DNA from: Neobacillus paridis
GTDB taxonomy: Bacteria; Bacillota; Bacilli; Bacillales; Cytobacillaceae
Assembly (NCBI RefSeq): GCF_016765675.1
Contig: NZ_JAESWB010000211.1
Location: 1 to 64,000, forward strand
Length of the DNA: 64,000 nt
Reading direction: 5' to 3'
Below the pieces are notes generated by a model that saw only the letters and a program-made list of their open reading frames with translations, made no database searches and was not told where the DNA came from. This document shows positions 45,665 to 53,826 of the stretch, in pieces (the stretch's first letter is position 1; every line of letters begins with the position of its first letter). Position numbers and translations under genes: made by a program.

Positions 45665-46954
45665 ATGTATACAACCATTACCAGAGAAAATATTAATGAA
45701 ATCCGTAATCCAAGTTTTCGCAACTATGCTTCAAGATATTTAGATATTGAGGATCAGACCAATCGACTCATTGAAAGCTTTGGTCTCCCATTTACGAAAG
45801 CATTGAGCTCGATTACGAAAGAAGAAATTATTAAGGATAAAGTAAAATCCAGAAATGAAAAAAAGAGTCTTTATTTAAATTGGGTTTCACCAGCATGCCG
45901 GGCATGTAAAAAAGCTGAAAAAAGCCTGACAACATTTATTTCCTTTAAATGTCCGAAAAATTGTTATTTTTGCTTTAATCCAAACCAAGAAAATTTTACA
46001 GCTTTTCGTGTGAAGGAACATGATCCAGTTTTTGAACTGAATCAACATCTTGAGCACGGTGAAAGATTTGATCATATTGCTTTAACAGGAGGAGAGCCGC
46101 TTCTTCATCCGACAAAAACAGTAGAATTTTTTCAATTCGTTCATGAAAAATCAAAAGGCTCCTATACGCGTCTTTATACTGCAGGAAATTTGCTGACTCC
46201 TGACATCTTACGTTCCTTAAAAGAAGCCCATCTAAACGAGATTCGCTTTAGCATCAAACAAGAAGAAACAGAGGATCAAATCGAAAACTTGTATCGGATC
46301 ATGAAGATGGCAAAAGAATATATTCCAACGGTCGTGGTCGAAATGCCAGTGATCCCAGGGACATTGGAACAAATGAAATCTATTTTGCACCGCTTAGACG
46401 AAATTGGTGTGAACGGCATTAACCTACTGGAATTTTGCTTTCCGATGCATAATGCTGAGGAATTTAACAAGCGCGGCTTTGAACTCAAATTTCCGCCATA
46501 CGAAACTTATTATAATTATTGGTATGCTGGAGGTTTAGGTGTTCATAAGAGTGAAGAGGAATGCCTGCAATTACTGCAGTATGCATCCGAACAGTCATTC
46601 AATCTGGGGGTTCATTATTGTTCGTTGGAAAATAAGCATACTGGCCAATTATATCAACAAAATAAAAATGTCCGTTTATCTAAGCTTTATTCTTTTTCAA
46701 ACACTGATTACTTTATTAAATCTGCAAAAGTATTTGGAAAAGACAAAGAAATTGTGCGAAAACGGCTGCAAAAGCATGGAATATCCTATTTTGAACAAAA
46801 CGAAATGTATGATTGCTTACAATTTCCTTTATCTGCTATTAAATACTTGAAAGGAACACCAGTGGATATCGCGATTTGTTCATTTGTATCTGAAGTGCAG
46901 GGAAAAGAAGAGATTTTACGTGAAGTGAAAGTACAATGGACTATTCCTAAATAA
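45665..46954 (+). CDS. Radical SAM protein of the Dms locus, function unknown
   Basis: 429 residues. The radical SAM cluster motif CPKNCYFC (C-x3-C-x2-C) lies near 95-102, preceded by an extra CRAC (about 78-81); [11 protein letters not shown] is the SAM-binding GGE block. No SPASM cysteines follow. It lies between tatA1 and tatA2 in a DMSO-reductase operon, with SD aagaaggtg. A deleted paralogue survives at 47560-47741 in the second unit, so the gene is ancestral to the locus. It might modify a reductase subunit or the cofactor; no role is known to me. Confidence 0.8.
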   Translation: MYTTITRENINEIRNPSFRNYASRYLDIEDQTNRLIESFGLPFTKALSSITKEEIIKDKVKSRNEKKSLYLNWVSPACRACKKAEKSLTTFISFKCPKNCYFCFNPNQENFTAFRVKEHDPVFELNQHLEHGERFDHIALTGGEPLLHPTKTVEFFQFVHEKSKGSYTRLYTAGNLLTPDILRSLKEAHLNEIRFSIKQEETEDQIENLYRIMKMAKEYIPTVVVEMPVIPGTLEQMKSILHRLDEIGVNGINLLEFCFPMHNAEEFNKRGFELKFPPYETYYNYWYAGGLGVHKSEEECLQLLQYASEQSFNLGVHYCSLENKHTGQLYQQNKNVRLSKLYSFSNTDYFIKSAKVFGKDKEIVRKRLQKHGISYFEQNEMYDCLQFPLSAIKYLKGTPVDIAICSFVSEVQGKEEILREVKVQWTIPK

Positions 46955-46980
46955 TATTTTGGATTGTTCGTAAAATAATT

Positions 46981-47212
46981 AGGAGTGATTACGTATGTTA
47001 TCAAATATCGGAGTACCAGGTTTAATCATGATTATCATTTTGGCTCTCATTATCTTTGGGCCGAAAAAATTGCCGGAATTGGGCCGTGCCGCCGGGCAAA
47101 CATTACGTGAATTTAAAAATTCTACTGCAGGACTGATTGAAGAAGGAAAAGAAGAAGATCATTCCGTATCGGAGCAATCAGAAAAAGAAACAAAATCTAT
47201 ATAATAGGAAAA
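46981..47212 (+). repeat. 232-bp exact repeat containing tatA, copy A
   Basis: Identical base for base to 53493-53724, including RBS, the whole tatA gene and eight bases after the stop. No synonymous changes are visible, so it is a very recent duplication or is kept identical by gene conversion. Confidence 0.95.
46995..47204 (+). CDS. tatA: Twin-arginine translocase subunit TatA, copy 2
   Basis: 69 residues, TatAd type: [20 protein letters not shown] membrane helix, [20 protein letters not shown] hinge/amphipathic helix, acidic tail. SD aggagtga. Identical to the product of 53507-53716. It is the last gene of operon 1 and is followed by a strong terminator. Confidence 0.95.
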   Translation: MLSNIGVPGLIMIIILALIIFGPKKLPELGRAAGQTLREFKNSTAGLIEEGKEEDHSVSEQSEKETKSI

Positions 47213-47217
47213 AGGGA

Positions 47218-47261
47218 AAACAAACTCATAAACAAAGTGAAGTTTATGAGTTTGTTTTTTT
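47218..47261 (+). terminator. Terminator of operon 1
   Basis: A 16-bp stem, AAACAAACTCATAAAC (47218-47233) with GTTTATGAGTTTGTTT (47242-47257), followed by a T-run. Confidence 0.92.
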
Positions 47262-47295
47262 AAAAGATAAGAAATGAACTGCACCCTTTCAAGTA

Positions 47296-47516
47296 GCTTG
47301 ATCATGATATTTTCTCCTTTCGCTACCCTAAAAACTACTTTATCCACTAATCATATATCGGTTTTCAAGCCAGAACAGTGAATGTCACAGAATTGTAATT
47401 TCCTCAGGTTTATGCGTCACAAATCTGCCAATATTTTTGGACAGAAGCACAAAAATGATGACGATTATTCGTGTGGTCGGGCCGTACCCTAATCCAATCA
47501 AAAAAATTATAATAAG
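47296..47516. repeat. Upstream repeat, copy 2 (about 220 bp)
   Basis: Second copy of 39297-39515. It still carries the reverse-strand start ATG ATC AAG and RBS of the regulator gene, though that gene is absent here, so it is a displaced copy of the operon 1 control region. TTGTGCGTCACAA of copy 1 is TTATGCGTCACAA here. Confidence 0.93.
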
Positions 47517-47532
47517 AATGCATAGCAGAAAA

Positions 47533-47548
47533 TGTGAAGTATTTCACA
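47533..47548 (+). promoter_or_regulatory. Fnr-type box upstream of operon 2
   Basis: TGTGA-AGTATT-TCACA, a perfect consensus although it lies just outside the conserved repeat. Centred at 47540.5; a TAGATC at 47570 could be the -10 of a class II promoter with the box near -41. Confidence 0.75.
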
Positions 47549-47559
47549 AAAAACTTTGT

Positions 47560-47741
47560 TCATCCAGAATAGATCTTTTTAAAAAGATATACTGTTCAGA
47601 TAACATCATTCCTTTACGGCTAAGGTATTTGGCAAGGAGCGTAACACTGTTAGGAAATTAATGGAGAAACATCAGCAGCTAATTCGCGAGGTGAAGCTTG
47701 AGTGGACAACGCCTAAGAAGTTTAACATTACGGAGATTTAA
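47560..47741 (+). pseudogene. Deleted radical SAM paralogue (C-terminal relic)
   Basis: One frame reads TAKVFGKERNTVRKLMEKH then QQLIREVKLEWTTPKKF and a stop at 47741. The intact protein at 45665 has SAKVFGKDKEIVRKRLQKH and, 48 residues later, REVKVQWTIPK. So the relic has lost that intervening block. Upstream, LFKKIYCSDNII in another frame matches LSKLYSFSNTDYFI, showing a frameshift. It sits between the Fnr box and torD2. Confidence 0.82.
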
Positions 47742-47769
47742 TTCATTTTTGCAAAAGAGGAGTGATCAT

Positions 47770-48477
47770 ATGGAACTGATAACAAAATCCCTGCCACTTG
47801 AAGAGATTGAAAATGTTTTGTATGCAAGGCAATTTGCTTATGATATTTTGAGACGTTTTTTTGTCGAAGAACCATCGAGGGAGTATATAAGGCAATTTGT
47901 TCAAAAAAATATGATTGATTTATTTCCGTTTAAAGAAGATTCACCGGAGATCCGGGAGGGGGTAGCGGCTGTCAAGGATTATCTTGCCACTCATGACGTG
48001 GTGAATATTGAGAGCCATTATCAACAATTGCATTGGGATTATACGAGAATGTTCATTGGCCCGTTTGCACTGCCAGCATCGCCATGGGAGTCTTCTTATG
48101 TGAGAAAGGATGGCCTGTTATTTCAAGGAACAACGATGGAAGTCCGCAAGCTTTATGATAAATACGGAGTTGCAGTTCGCGATTTTAACATTGAGGCGGA
48201 TGATCATGTTGGTCTTGAGCTTGATTTTATGTATCACTTAAATGAGCTATGTTTATCCCTTTGCCAGGAAAGTGACTTTGAAAAAATAAAAGAATTAATA
48301 GAGGAACAAAGCAAATTTTTACGAAACCATCTTTTACTTTTTGTTCCGCAGCTTTGTGAAAAAATGATTTCCGCGGCTAATACGAGCTTTTTCGTAGGGA
48401 TGGCCAAGATTTTACCGAACTATTTAAAATTTGATTTAGAGGTTCTTCATGAACTTTTAAATACTGAAATTCACTAA
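47770..48477 (+). CDS. TorD/DmsD-family chaperone, operon 2
   Basis: 235 residues, a clear paralogue of the protein at 39590: FAYDILRRFFVEEP, LHWDYTRMFIGPFALPASPW, then NIEADDHVGLELDFMYHL. Expected to chaperone the second DmsA. The ATG at 47770 has agaggagtg upstream; the frame extends to 47698 through the radical SAM relic. First intact gene of operon 2. Confidence 0.87.
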   Translation: MELITKSLPLEEIENVLYARQFAYDILRRFFVEEPSREYIRQFVQKNMIDLFPFKEDSPEIREGVAAVKDYLATHDVVNIESHYQQLHWDYTRMFIGPFALPASPWESSYVRKDGLLFQGTTMEVRKLYDKYGVAVRDFNIEADDHVGLELDFMYHLNELCLSLCQESDFEKIKELIEEQSKFLRNHLLLFVPQLCEKMISAANTSFFVGMAKILPNYLKFDLEVLHELLNTEIH

Positions 48478-48495
48478 AGGGAGGCTAGACGAAAA

Positions 48496-51069
48496 ATGAT
48501 TGATTTAGTTAGCAAAATTAAAGATTTCAAAATGACAAGAAGATCATTCATCGGCTGGAGTTCAGCGCTTGCAGCAACAGCTGCGATTCCGCTCGGCCGC
48601 GGATTAGTTGCCAATGCCCAAACCACGATTGGAACAAAGGAAAGCGGCGGCGAAGGCGTTTGGAAGACGGCTGCTTGTTGGCATAACTGCGGCAGCCGCT
48701 GCTTAAATAAGGTGTTGGTAAAAGACGGTGTCGTCATTCGCCAAAAAACGGACGATACTCATACGGACAGTCCTGATTATCCACAGCAGCGCGGATGTTT
48801 GCGCGGACGTTCGCAACGCCGCCAAGTATTTAACGCAGACCGCTTGAAATATCCAATGAAGCGTAAGAACTGGGCACCCGGCGGAGGCAAAAAAGAACTT
48901 CGCGGAAAAGATGAATGGGTTCGGATCTCCTGGGATGAAGCCCTTGATCATATCGCATCAGAAATCAAGCGGATTAAAAACAAATATGGCAATGAATCCA
49001 TTTATGTATCTGGTGGTGCTGATATTGGAAACGTGTTGTCAACAGTCGGCGGCTACACGGCAAGCACCGGTACGATTTCTTGGGGTGCATGGCTGTACAC
49101 TTATGAAATGTTGGGTGTCGGTGAAGGTCTTTACGTAAATGCCATTAATGACCGCCTAGATTTACGCAACTCACAATTAATTGTGCTATGGGGAGTCAAT
49201 CCTGCATGGAGCACGATGGGGAGCGTGACTTATAATTATTTGCAAGCTAAAAAGGCAGGAGCCCGGTTTATTTCGATTAACCCGCTGTATACTGATTCGG
49301 CTAACGTCTTTGATGCAGAGTGGGTTCCAATCCGTCCTGGTACAGACGATGCTCTGGCAATGGGTATTATGTATACATTGCTAAAAGAAGATAATCCACA
49401 TACTAACCCATTGGTAAAATGGGATTTCTTAAACAAATATACGATTGGTTTTGATAAGGACCATATGCCTGCAGGGGCTGATCCAAAAGATAATTATAAA
49501 GATTATTTGTTAGGTACGTATGATGGTGTGCCAAAAACGCCTGAATGGGCAGCTGACATCTGTGGTGTCGATCCAAATAGAATTCGTTCTCTTGCCCGTG
49601 ATATCGGCGGCACCGAACGGGTTGCGTTATTAACAGGCTGGGCACCAGCACGGATCAATAATGGAGAAGGATGGGTACAGACTTTCTCAACTTTAGGAAT
49701 GATGACTGGACATATGGGCAGTACCGGCAACATGACGGGTGTCAGCTGTTGGGAGTATGCCGGAAATAATGGTCCAATGTTGATTACTGGTGGAGATAGC
49801 GGCTTAGTACCAGTTCCGAACCCTGTGACAAATGTCATCAATGAAAATCAAATTTGGGATGCGGTCCTCAACGGGAAATTTTTGCAAAAAGGTGAAGGGG
49901 AAAAGAAAGTTAATATTCAAATGATTTACCATAACTACAATAATCATTTGCAAACAAGAAGTAATATCCCGAAAGGCATTGAAGCACACCGCAAAGTTGA
50001 GTTTGTTGTTGCCAATGGTTATGCGTTAACGACGGTTGCCAAGTATGCGGATATCGTGCTTCCTGTGGCAACGCAATGGGAAACCGAAGGCGCTGTTCGC
50101 GGCGGCAACCGGGAAATTCTGATTAACTGGTCCAAGATCATCGAACCATTATACGAATCGAAAACAGACCAAGAAATTGCTAAAGCATTATTGAAGAAGT
50201 TGGGTCAAGATCCAAATGCTGTTTATCCGATTTCCGAAAAACAACAATATTTCAACCAATTAGCTGGCAGTAAGGTAGTAAAGGATAACGGGGTTGATTT
50301 TGAACCTTTATGTACAATTACTGAAAAAGATATCAAAGATTGGGGTGTAGTAGGAACACCGCAGAAAGGAAGGATTCCACTTCAGGAGTTTGTTAATCAA
50401 GGAATCTATCAAGTGCCGAGAAAACCTGGCGATAACTTTGGTTTTATTGCTTATAAAGACTTTATTGATGATCCGGTTGGACATCCGGTATCCAGTGAAA
50501 GTGGAAAATTTGAAATTTATTGCAAAGCACTGCATGAAGCATCGAAAAAGGCCTTTTCGGAAATTTCACCAATTCCGAAATATGTGCCGAAAGTAGATGG
50601 CTATGAATCTACTTTTGCAGATTTTAAAACGAAGAAAAAGGGAAAATATCCTTTCCAAGTTTTTAATCCACATTATTTAAGACGTTCACACAGTACTTTG
50701 GATAATGTGCCTCAGTTGCGTGAAGCATGGCCGAATCCAGTTTATATTAGCAAGAAGGATGCAAAGGATTTAGGAATTAAAGATGGGGACACTGTAATGC
50801 TTTCCAATGAGCATGGAAAAACACTGCGTCCTGCTAAAGTGGTTGAAACGATTATGCCGGGAACAGTTGCTCTTCCGCATGGAGCATGGGTTGATATTGA
50901 TGAAGCGACTGGCGTTGACCGGGCCGGTGCTGACAATATGCTAGTTAGTTTCACTCCAACGGGTCTGGGAACATCCGGTTATAATACCGCCCACTGCAAT
51001 GTGGAAAAATGGACTGGTGAGCCTCTCCAAGAGGATGTCAAGTGGGAGCAAAGGATTATTAAATTGTAA
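48496..51069 (+). CDS. dmsA: DMSO-reductase-type molybdopterin catalytic subunit, copy 2
   Basis: 857 residues. A canonical Tat signal: TRRSFIGW (14-21) then a hydrophobic stretch and LVANAQT, a likely AxA-type cleavage site. CWHNCGSRC closed by GCLRGRSQR holds the first [4Fe-4S] cluster. A Ser in GTISWGAW matches the DmsA Mo-ligand position. Similar to copy 1 along its length but clearly diverged, and the Mo-ligand neighbourhood differs (TISWGAWLYTYEML against SSSSGAWGIPQETM), so the substrates may differ. SD gggaggc. Confidence 0.9.
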   Translation: MIDLVSKIKDFKMTRRSFIGWSSALAATAAIPLGRGLVANAQTTIGTKESGGEGVWKTAACWHNCGSRCLNKVLVKDGVVIRQKTDDTHTDSPDYPQQRGCLRGRSQRRQVFNADRLKYPMKRKNWAPGGGKKELRGKDEWVRISWDEALDHIASEIKRIKNKYGNESIYVSGGADIGNVLSTVGGYTASTGTISWGAWLYTYEMLGVGEGLYVNAINDRLDLRNSQLIVLWGVNPAWSTMGSVTYNYLQAKKAGARFISINPLYTDSANVFDAEWVPIRPGTDDALAMGIMYTLLKEDNPHTNPLVKWDFLNKYTIGFDKDHMPAGADPKDNYKDYLLGTYDGVPKTPEWAADICGVDPNRIRSLARDIGGTERVALLTGWAPARINNGEGWVQTFSTLGMMTGHMGSTGNMTGVSCWEYAGNNGPMLITGGDSGLVPVPNPVTNVINENQIWDAVLNGKFLQKGEGEKKVNIQMIYHNYNNHLQTRSNIPKGIEAHRKVEFVVANGYALTTVAKYADIVLPVATQWETEGAVRGGNREILINWSKIIEPLYESKTDQEIAKALLKKLGQDPNAVYPISEKQQYFNQLAGSKVVKDNGVDFEPLCTITEKDIKDWGVVGTPQKGRIPLQEFVNQGIYQVPRKPGDNFGFIAYKDFIDDPVGHPVSSESGKFEIYCKALHEASKKAFSEISPIPKYVPKVDGYESTFADFKTKKKGKYPFQVFNPHYLRRSHSTLDNVPQLREAWPNPVYISKKDAKDLGIKDGDTVMLSNEHGKTLRPAKVVETIMPGTVALPHGAWVDIDEATGVDRAGADNMLVSFTPTGLGTSGYNTAHCNVEKWTGEPLQEDVKWEQRIIKL

Positions 51070-51088
51070 ACGAAGGAGGGCGTAAACC

Positions 51089-51637
51089 ATGGTACAAATG
51101 GGTTTTTATATAAATGTCGCCGAATGTGTAGGCTGTAAAACATGTACAATTGCCTGTAAAGATAAAAACGATTTAGAAGTAGGAAGAAATTTTCGTAGAG
51201 TTTATGATTTTGAAGAAGGAAGCTTTCCAAAGCCATCGATCTGGCATGTTTCCATTTCTTGTAACCACTGCGACCATCCGGCATGTGTAAAAGGTTGTCC
51301 AACAGGAGCTATGCACAAGCGCACAGAAGATGGTGTCGTGGTCGTTGACCAAGATAAGTGTGCTGGCTGCCGCTATTGCCAGTGGAACTGTCCGTATGGA
51401 GCGCCTCAATATAATGCCAAAATTGGCAAGATGAGCAAATGCGATACCTGCCTTGATTTACGCGAGAAGGGAGAAGAGCCGGCTTGTGTGTCTTCTTGTA
51501 TTATGAGGGCCATTGAGTTTGGACCTATCGATGAATTGCGGAAAAAATATGGAGCCAATGCTGACATTAAAGGCTTACCAAGCGCCTCGATTACGAAACC
51601 TAATTTAGTTATTCATGCAAGAAGCAATATCAATTAA
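51089..51637 (+). CDS. dmsB: DMSO-reductase-type iron-sulfur subunit, copy 2
   Basis: 182 residues with cysteine groups CVGCKTCTIAC, CNHCDHPACVKGC, CAGCRYCQWNC and CDTC...CVSSC for four [4Fe-4S] clusters. Strongly similar to the copy at 42923 in its first 170 residues; the C-terminal extension of copy 1 is missing. SD gaaggaggg; 19 bases after dmsA2. Confidence 0.93.
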   Translation: MVQMGFYINVAECVGCKTCTIACKDKNDLEVGRNFRRVYDFEEGSFPKPSIWHVSISCNHCDHPACVKGCPTGAMHKRTEDGVVVVDQDKCAGCRYCQWNCPYGAPQYNAKIGKMSKCDTCLDLREKGEEPACVSSCIMRAIEFGPIDELRKKYGANADIKGLPSASITKPNLVIHARSNIN

Positions 51638-51651
51638 GGAGGGGAAACCTG

Positions 51652-52476
51652 ATGAATGAATGGGCGTTATTAATCATGACTGTTTGTGTGCCAGCAGCAG
51701 TCGGGGGCTTCCTGTTTTTAGGATTATTCCATAAGCAGCTGGCTGGTAATGATGGATTTAAAGTAATGAAATTATCTTTAATTGTACTTGCAGCTGTATC
51801 GATTGTCGGTTTATTTGCCGCTTTCTTCCACCTAGGGACACCAAGCCATGCTTTCTATACAATTTTAGGATTTGGCCGCTCTTGGATGAGTAATGAAATT
51901 GTCTTTACAGGGGCATTTATTGCACTGGCTTGTATCACTGCTGGCTTAGCAATGGTTCAAAAGCGAATAAATCCAACACTGATATTGTTAACTGCGGTAG
52001 TTGGCTTAATTGATGTTTATTGCATGGCGAGCATTTATGCGGTGACCCGTGTGAATGGCTGGGGAAACATCAACACTTATCTTGTGTTCTATGGAACGGT
52101 ATTTACACTCGGACCGGTACTGGCTGCCAGTCTCCTAGGCGCTACTGTTGAAAGTGAACCTGTTACAAAAATCCTAAAATGGGCTTTTGCCTTAGCTGTT
52201 TTTGGGATTTCCATTCAAATCATTGGCACAGTCATTTTCTCTGTCTCGCCAACTGACGTTCAATTAATCAATGGAACTACAGCAACGGAGCATCTGACAG
52301 GCTATAGCAGTATGATCACCAGCCGTTGGATATTGGAAATAATCGGGCTTGCTGTCCTCGGCTTTGTGTCAATGTCTTCGAAAAAAAGTGCATTTACGAT
52401 TGTTTATCTGGCATTAGTAGTTTTACTTATTGGTGAAGCTATGAGTCGTTATGTTTTCTATGTTTTGGGGGCATAA
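51652..52476 (+). CDS. dmsC: DMSO-reductase-type membrane anchor, copy 2
   Basis: 274 residues, about eight hydrophobic segments. FFHLGTPSHAFYTILGFGRS then W-M-S-N-E-I (about 61-86) is the DmsC signature, and MSRYVFYVLGA ends the protein. It oxidises menaquinol. SD ggagggg. Compared with copy 1, the quinol-site block has SHAFYTI in place of LGAPRSL. Confidence 0.92.
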   Translation: MNEWALLIMTVCVPAAVGGFLFLGLFHKQLAGNDGFKVMKLSLIVLAAVSIVGLFAAFFHLGTPSHAFYTILGFGRSWMSNEIVFTGAFIALACITAGLAMVQKRINPTLILLTAVVGLIDVYCMASIYAVTRVNGWGNINTYLVFYGTVFTLGPVLAASLLGATVESEPVTKILKWAFALAVFGISIQIIGTVIFSVSPTDVQLINGTTATEHLTGYSSMITSRWILEIIGLAVLGFVSMSSKKSAFTIVYLALVVLLIGEAMSRYVFYVLGA

Positions 52477-52490
52477 GTTAAATCTATTTT

Positions 52491-52523
52491 CAAACAGAAA
52501 GTGAAATACTTGCTTTCTGTTTG
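52491..52523 (+). other. Intra-operon hairpin between dmsC2 and the ferredoxin gene
   Basis: CAAACAGAAAG (52491-52501) pairs perfectly with CTTTCTGTTTG (52513-52523), and a bulge allows four more pairs. The tail is gaaaaagg, not a T-run, so it is more likely a stabiliser than a terminator. Confidence 0.55.
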
Positions 52524-52569
52524 GAAAAAGGATGACTTTAAACATAAATAATAAAATGAGGTGGAACCA

Positions 52570-53484
52570 ATGGGACTATTAGGAAAATGGATTGAGAGTC
52601 TTGATTATCAATTTGAAATATTGCCAACCTGTACTCGCCATAAGAGTCCCCGTTCTACTTGTCAACGATGTTTTGATGTTTGTAAGGAAGCAGCCATTTC
52701 AATCGATCATAATATACCTATTATTTCACCCAAAAAGTGTATCGAATGCGGGAAGTGCATGGCTGCTTGTCCTGTTCAGGCGATTGCGGGAATTTTTCCT
52801 AAAAGAACGGTAGTTAATAACACTCTCGTGATGACGAGTGCTGATTTTCCTACCGTAAAGGAGCTACTGCTGCTTTATAAAAATGGGGTTAGAGGAATTA
52901 TTAGTGAAAATCCAGAGAGGCTTGAGGACGGTAAAGAAGTGATTGATCTCGCGAATTCGATGCTGGAGCAACTTGGAGAAGAGCCTTTTACCGTATCGAC
53001 TGATCCGTTCGAGAAAGCTGAAAAGGTTTATTCGCGAAGAGAGCTGTTTTCCGTTTGGCATCAGGAGAGCCAATCACTTATGAAACAAGCAGTCCCGGCA
53101 AAATGGCGGTTTAACCATACCCAGTTGGATTTGGCAAAATATTATCCTGATTTTCAGTTTGCAACTTTATCAGTTGATACAAAGAAGTGCACACTGTGCA
53201 AAACCTGCGAGTTTTTGTGCGAAAAGAACTGCCTGACGATTTCGGAAACAGGGTTCACAATCAATGCTCAATCTTGTTCGGCATGTCAGCTCTGTGTGGA
53301 TAGTTGTCCGGAACAGGCAATTATAATAGAAGAAAAAGTTTCTCAGGTTTTTGATGTTCATTATCCTATATATCAAAAAATATGTCCTGTTTGCGGGCAG
53401 CCATATGCAACATTGCGTGAAGATGATCAAAAATGTGTTGCTTGTACAAAACAGGAAGGCTTCCTTTCCCCTGTTTACATTTAA
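52570..53484 (+). CDS. Multi-[4Fe-4S] ferredoxin of the Dms operon, copy 2
   Basis: 304 residues from the ATG at 52570 (gaggtgg upstream), the same length as the protein at 44458. Cysteine groups: CQRCFDVC, CIECGKCMAACP, CTLCKTCEFLCEKNC, CSACQLCVDSCP and the terminal CPVCGQPYATLREDDQKC then VAC. It is conserved in both units, so it is likely integral to the respiratory system rather than a passenger. Confidence 0.82.
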   Translation: MGLLGKWIESLDYQFEILPTCTRHKSPRSTCQRCFDVCKEAAISIDHNIPIISPKKCIECGKCMAACPVQAIAGIFPKRTVVNNTLVMTSADFPTVKELLLLYKNGVRGIISENPERLEDGKEVIDLANSMLEQLGEEPFTVSTDPFEKAEKVYSRRELFSVWHQESQSLMKQAVPAKWRFNHTQLDLAKYYPDFQFATLSVDTKKCTLCKTCEFLCEKNCLTISETGFTINAQSCSACQLCVDSCPEQAIIIEEKVSQVFDVHYPIYQKICPVCGQPYATLREDDQKCVACTKQEGFLSPVYI

Positions 53485-53492
53485 AATTTTAG

Positions 53493-53724
53493 AGGAGTGA
53501 TTACGTATGTTATCAAATATCGGAGTACCAGGTTTAATCATGATTATCATTTTGGCTCTCATTATCTTTGGGCCGAAAAAATTGCCGGAATTGGGCCGTG
53601 CCGCCGGGCAAACATTACGTGAATTTAAAAATTCTACTGCAGGACTGATTGAAGAAGGAAAAGAAGAAGATCATTCCGTATCGGAGCAATCAGAAAAAGA
53701 AACAAAATCTATATAATAGGAAAA
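53493..53724 (+). repeat. 232-bp exact repeat containing tatA, copy B
   Basis: Identical to 46981-47212. Recombination between the two copies would remove 6,512 bp, that is, the whole of operon 2. Confidence 0.95.
53507..53716 (+). CDS. tatA: Twin-arginine translocase subunit TatA, copy 3
   Basis: 69 residues, identical in protein and DNA to the gene at 46995. It is the last gene of operon 2 and stands tail-to-tail with tatC on the other strand. Together with tatC it would form a TatA-TatC (TatAd/TatCd-type) translocase dedicated to the exported DmsA proteins. Confidence 0.95.
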   Translation: MLSNIGVPGLIMIIILALIIFGPKKLPELGRAAGQTLREFKNSTAGLIEEGKEEDHSVSEQSEKETKSI

Positions 53725-53798
53725 TTTTACTGGAATACTATACACGAAGTGATACTTTAGCTGGGAAAGAGAAATCCTCTAAAAATTGGACAGACAGT

Positions 53799-53826
53799 GA
53801 AAAAAGCCCGCCATTTGGCGGGCTTT
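53799..53826. terminator. Bidirectional terminator between operon 2 and tatC
   Basis: AAAGCCCGCC (53803-53812) pairs with GGCGGGCTTT (53817-53826) around attt. T-runs lie on both strands, although the plus-strand tail is short. Confidence 0.85.
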
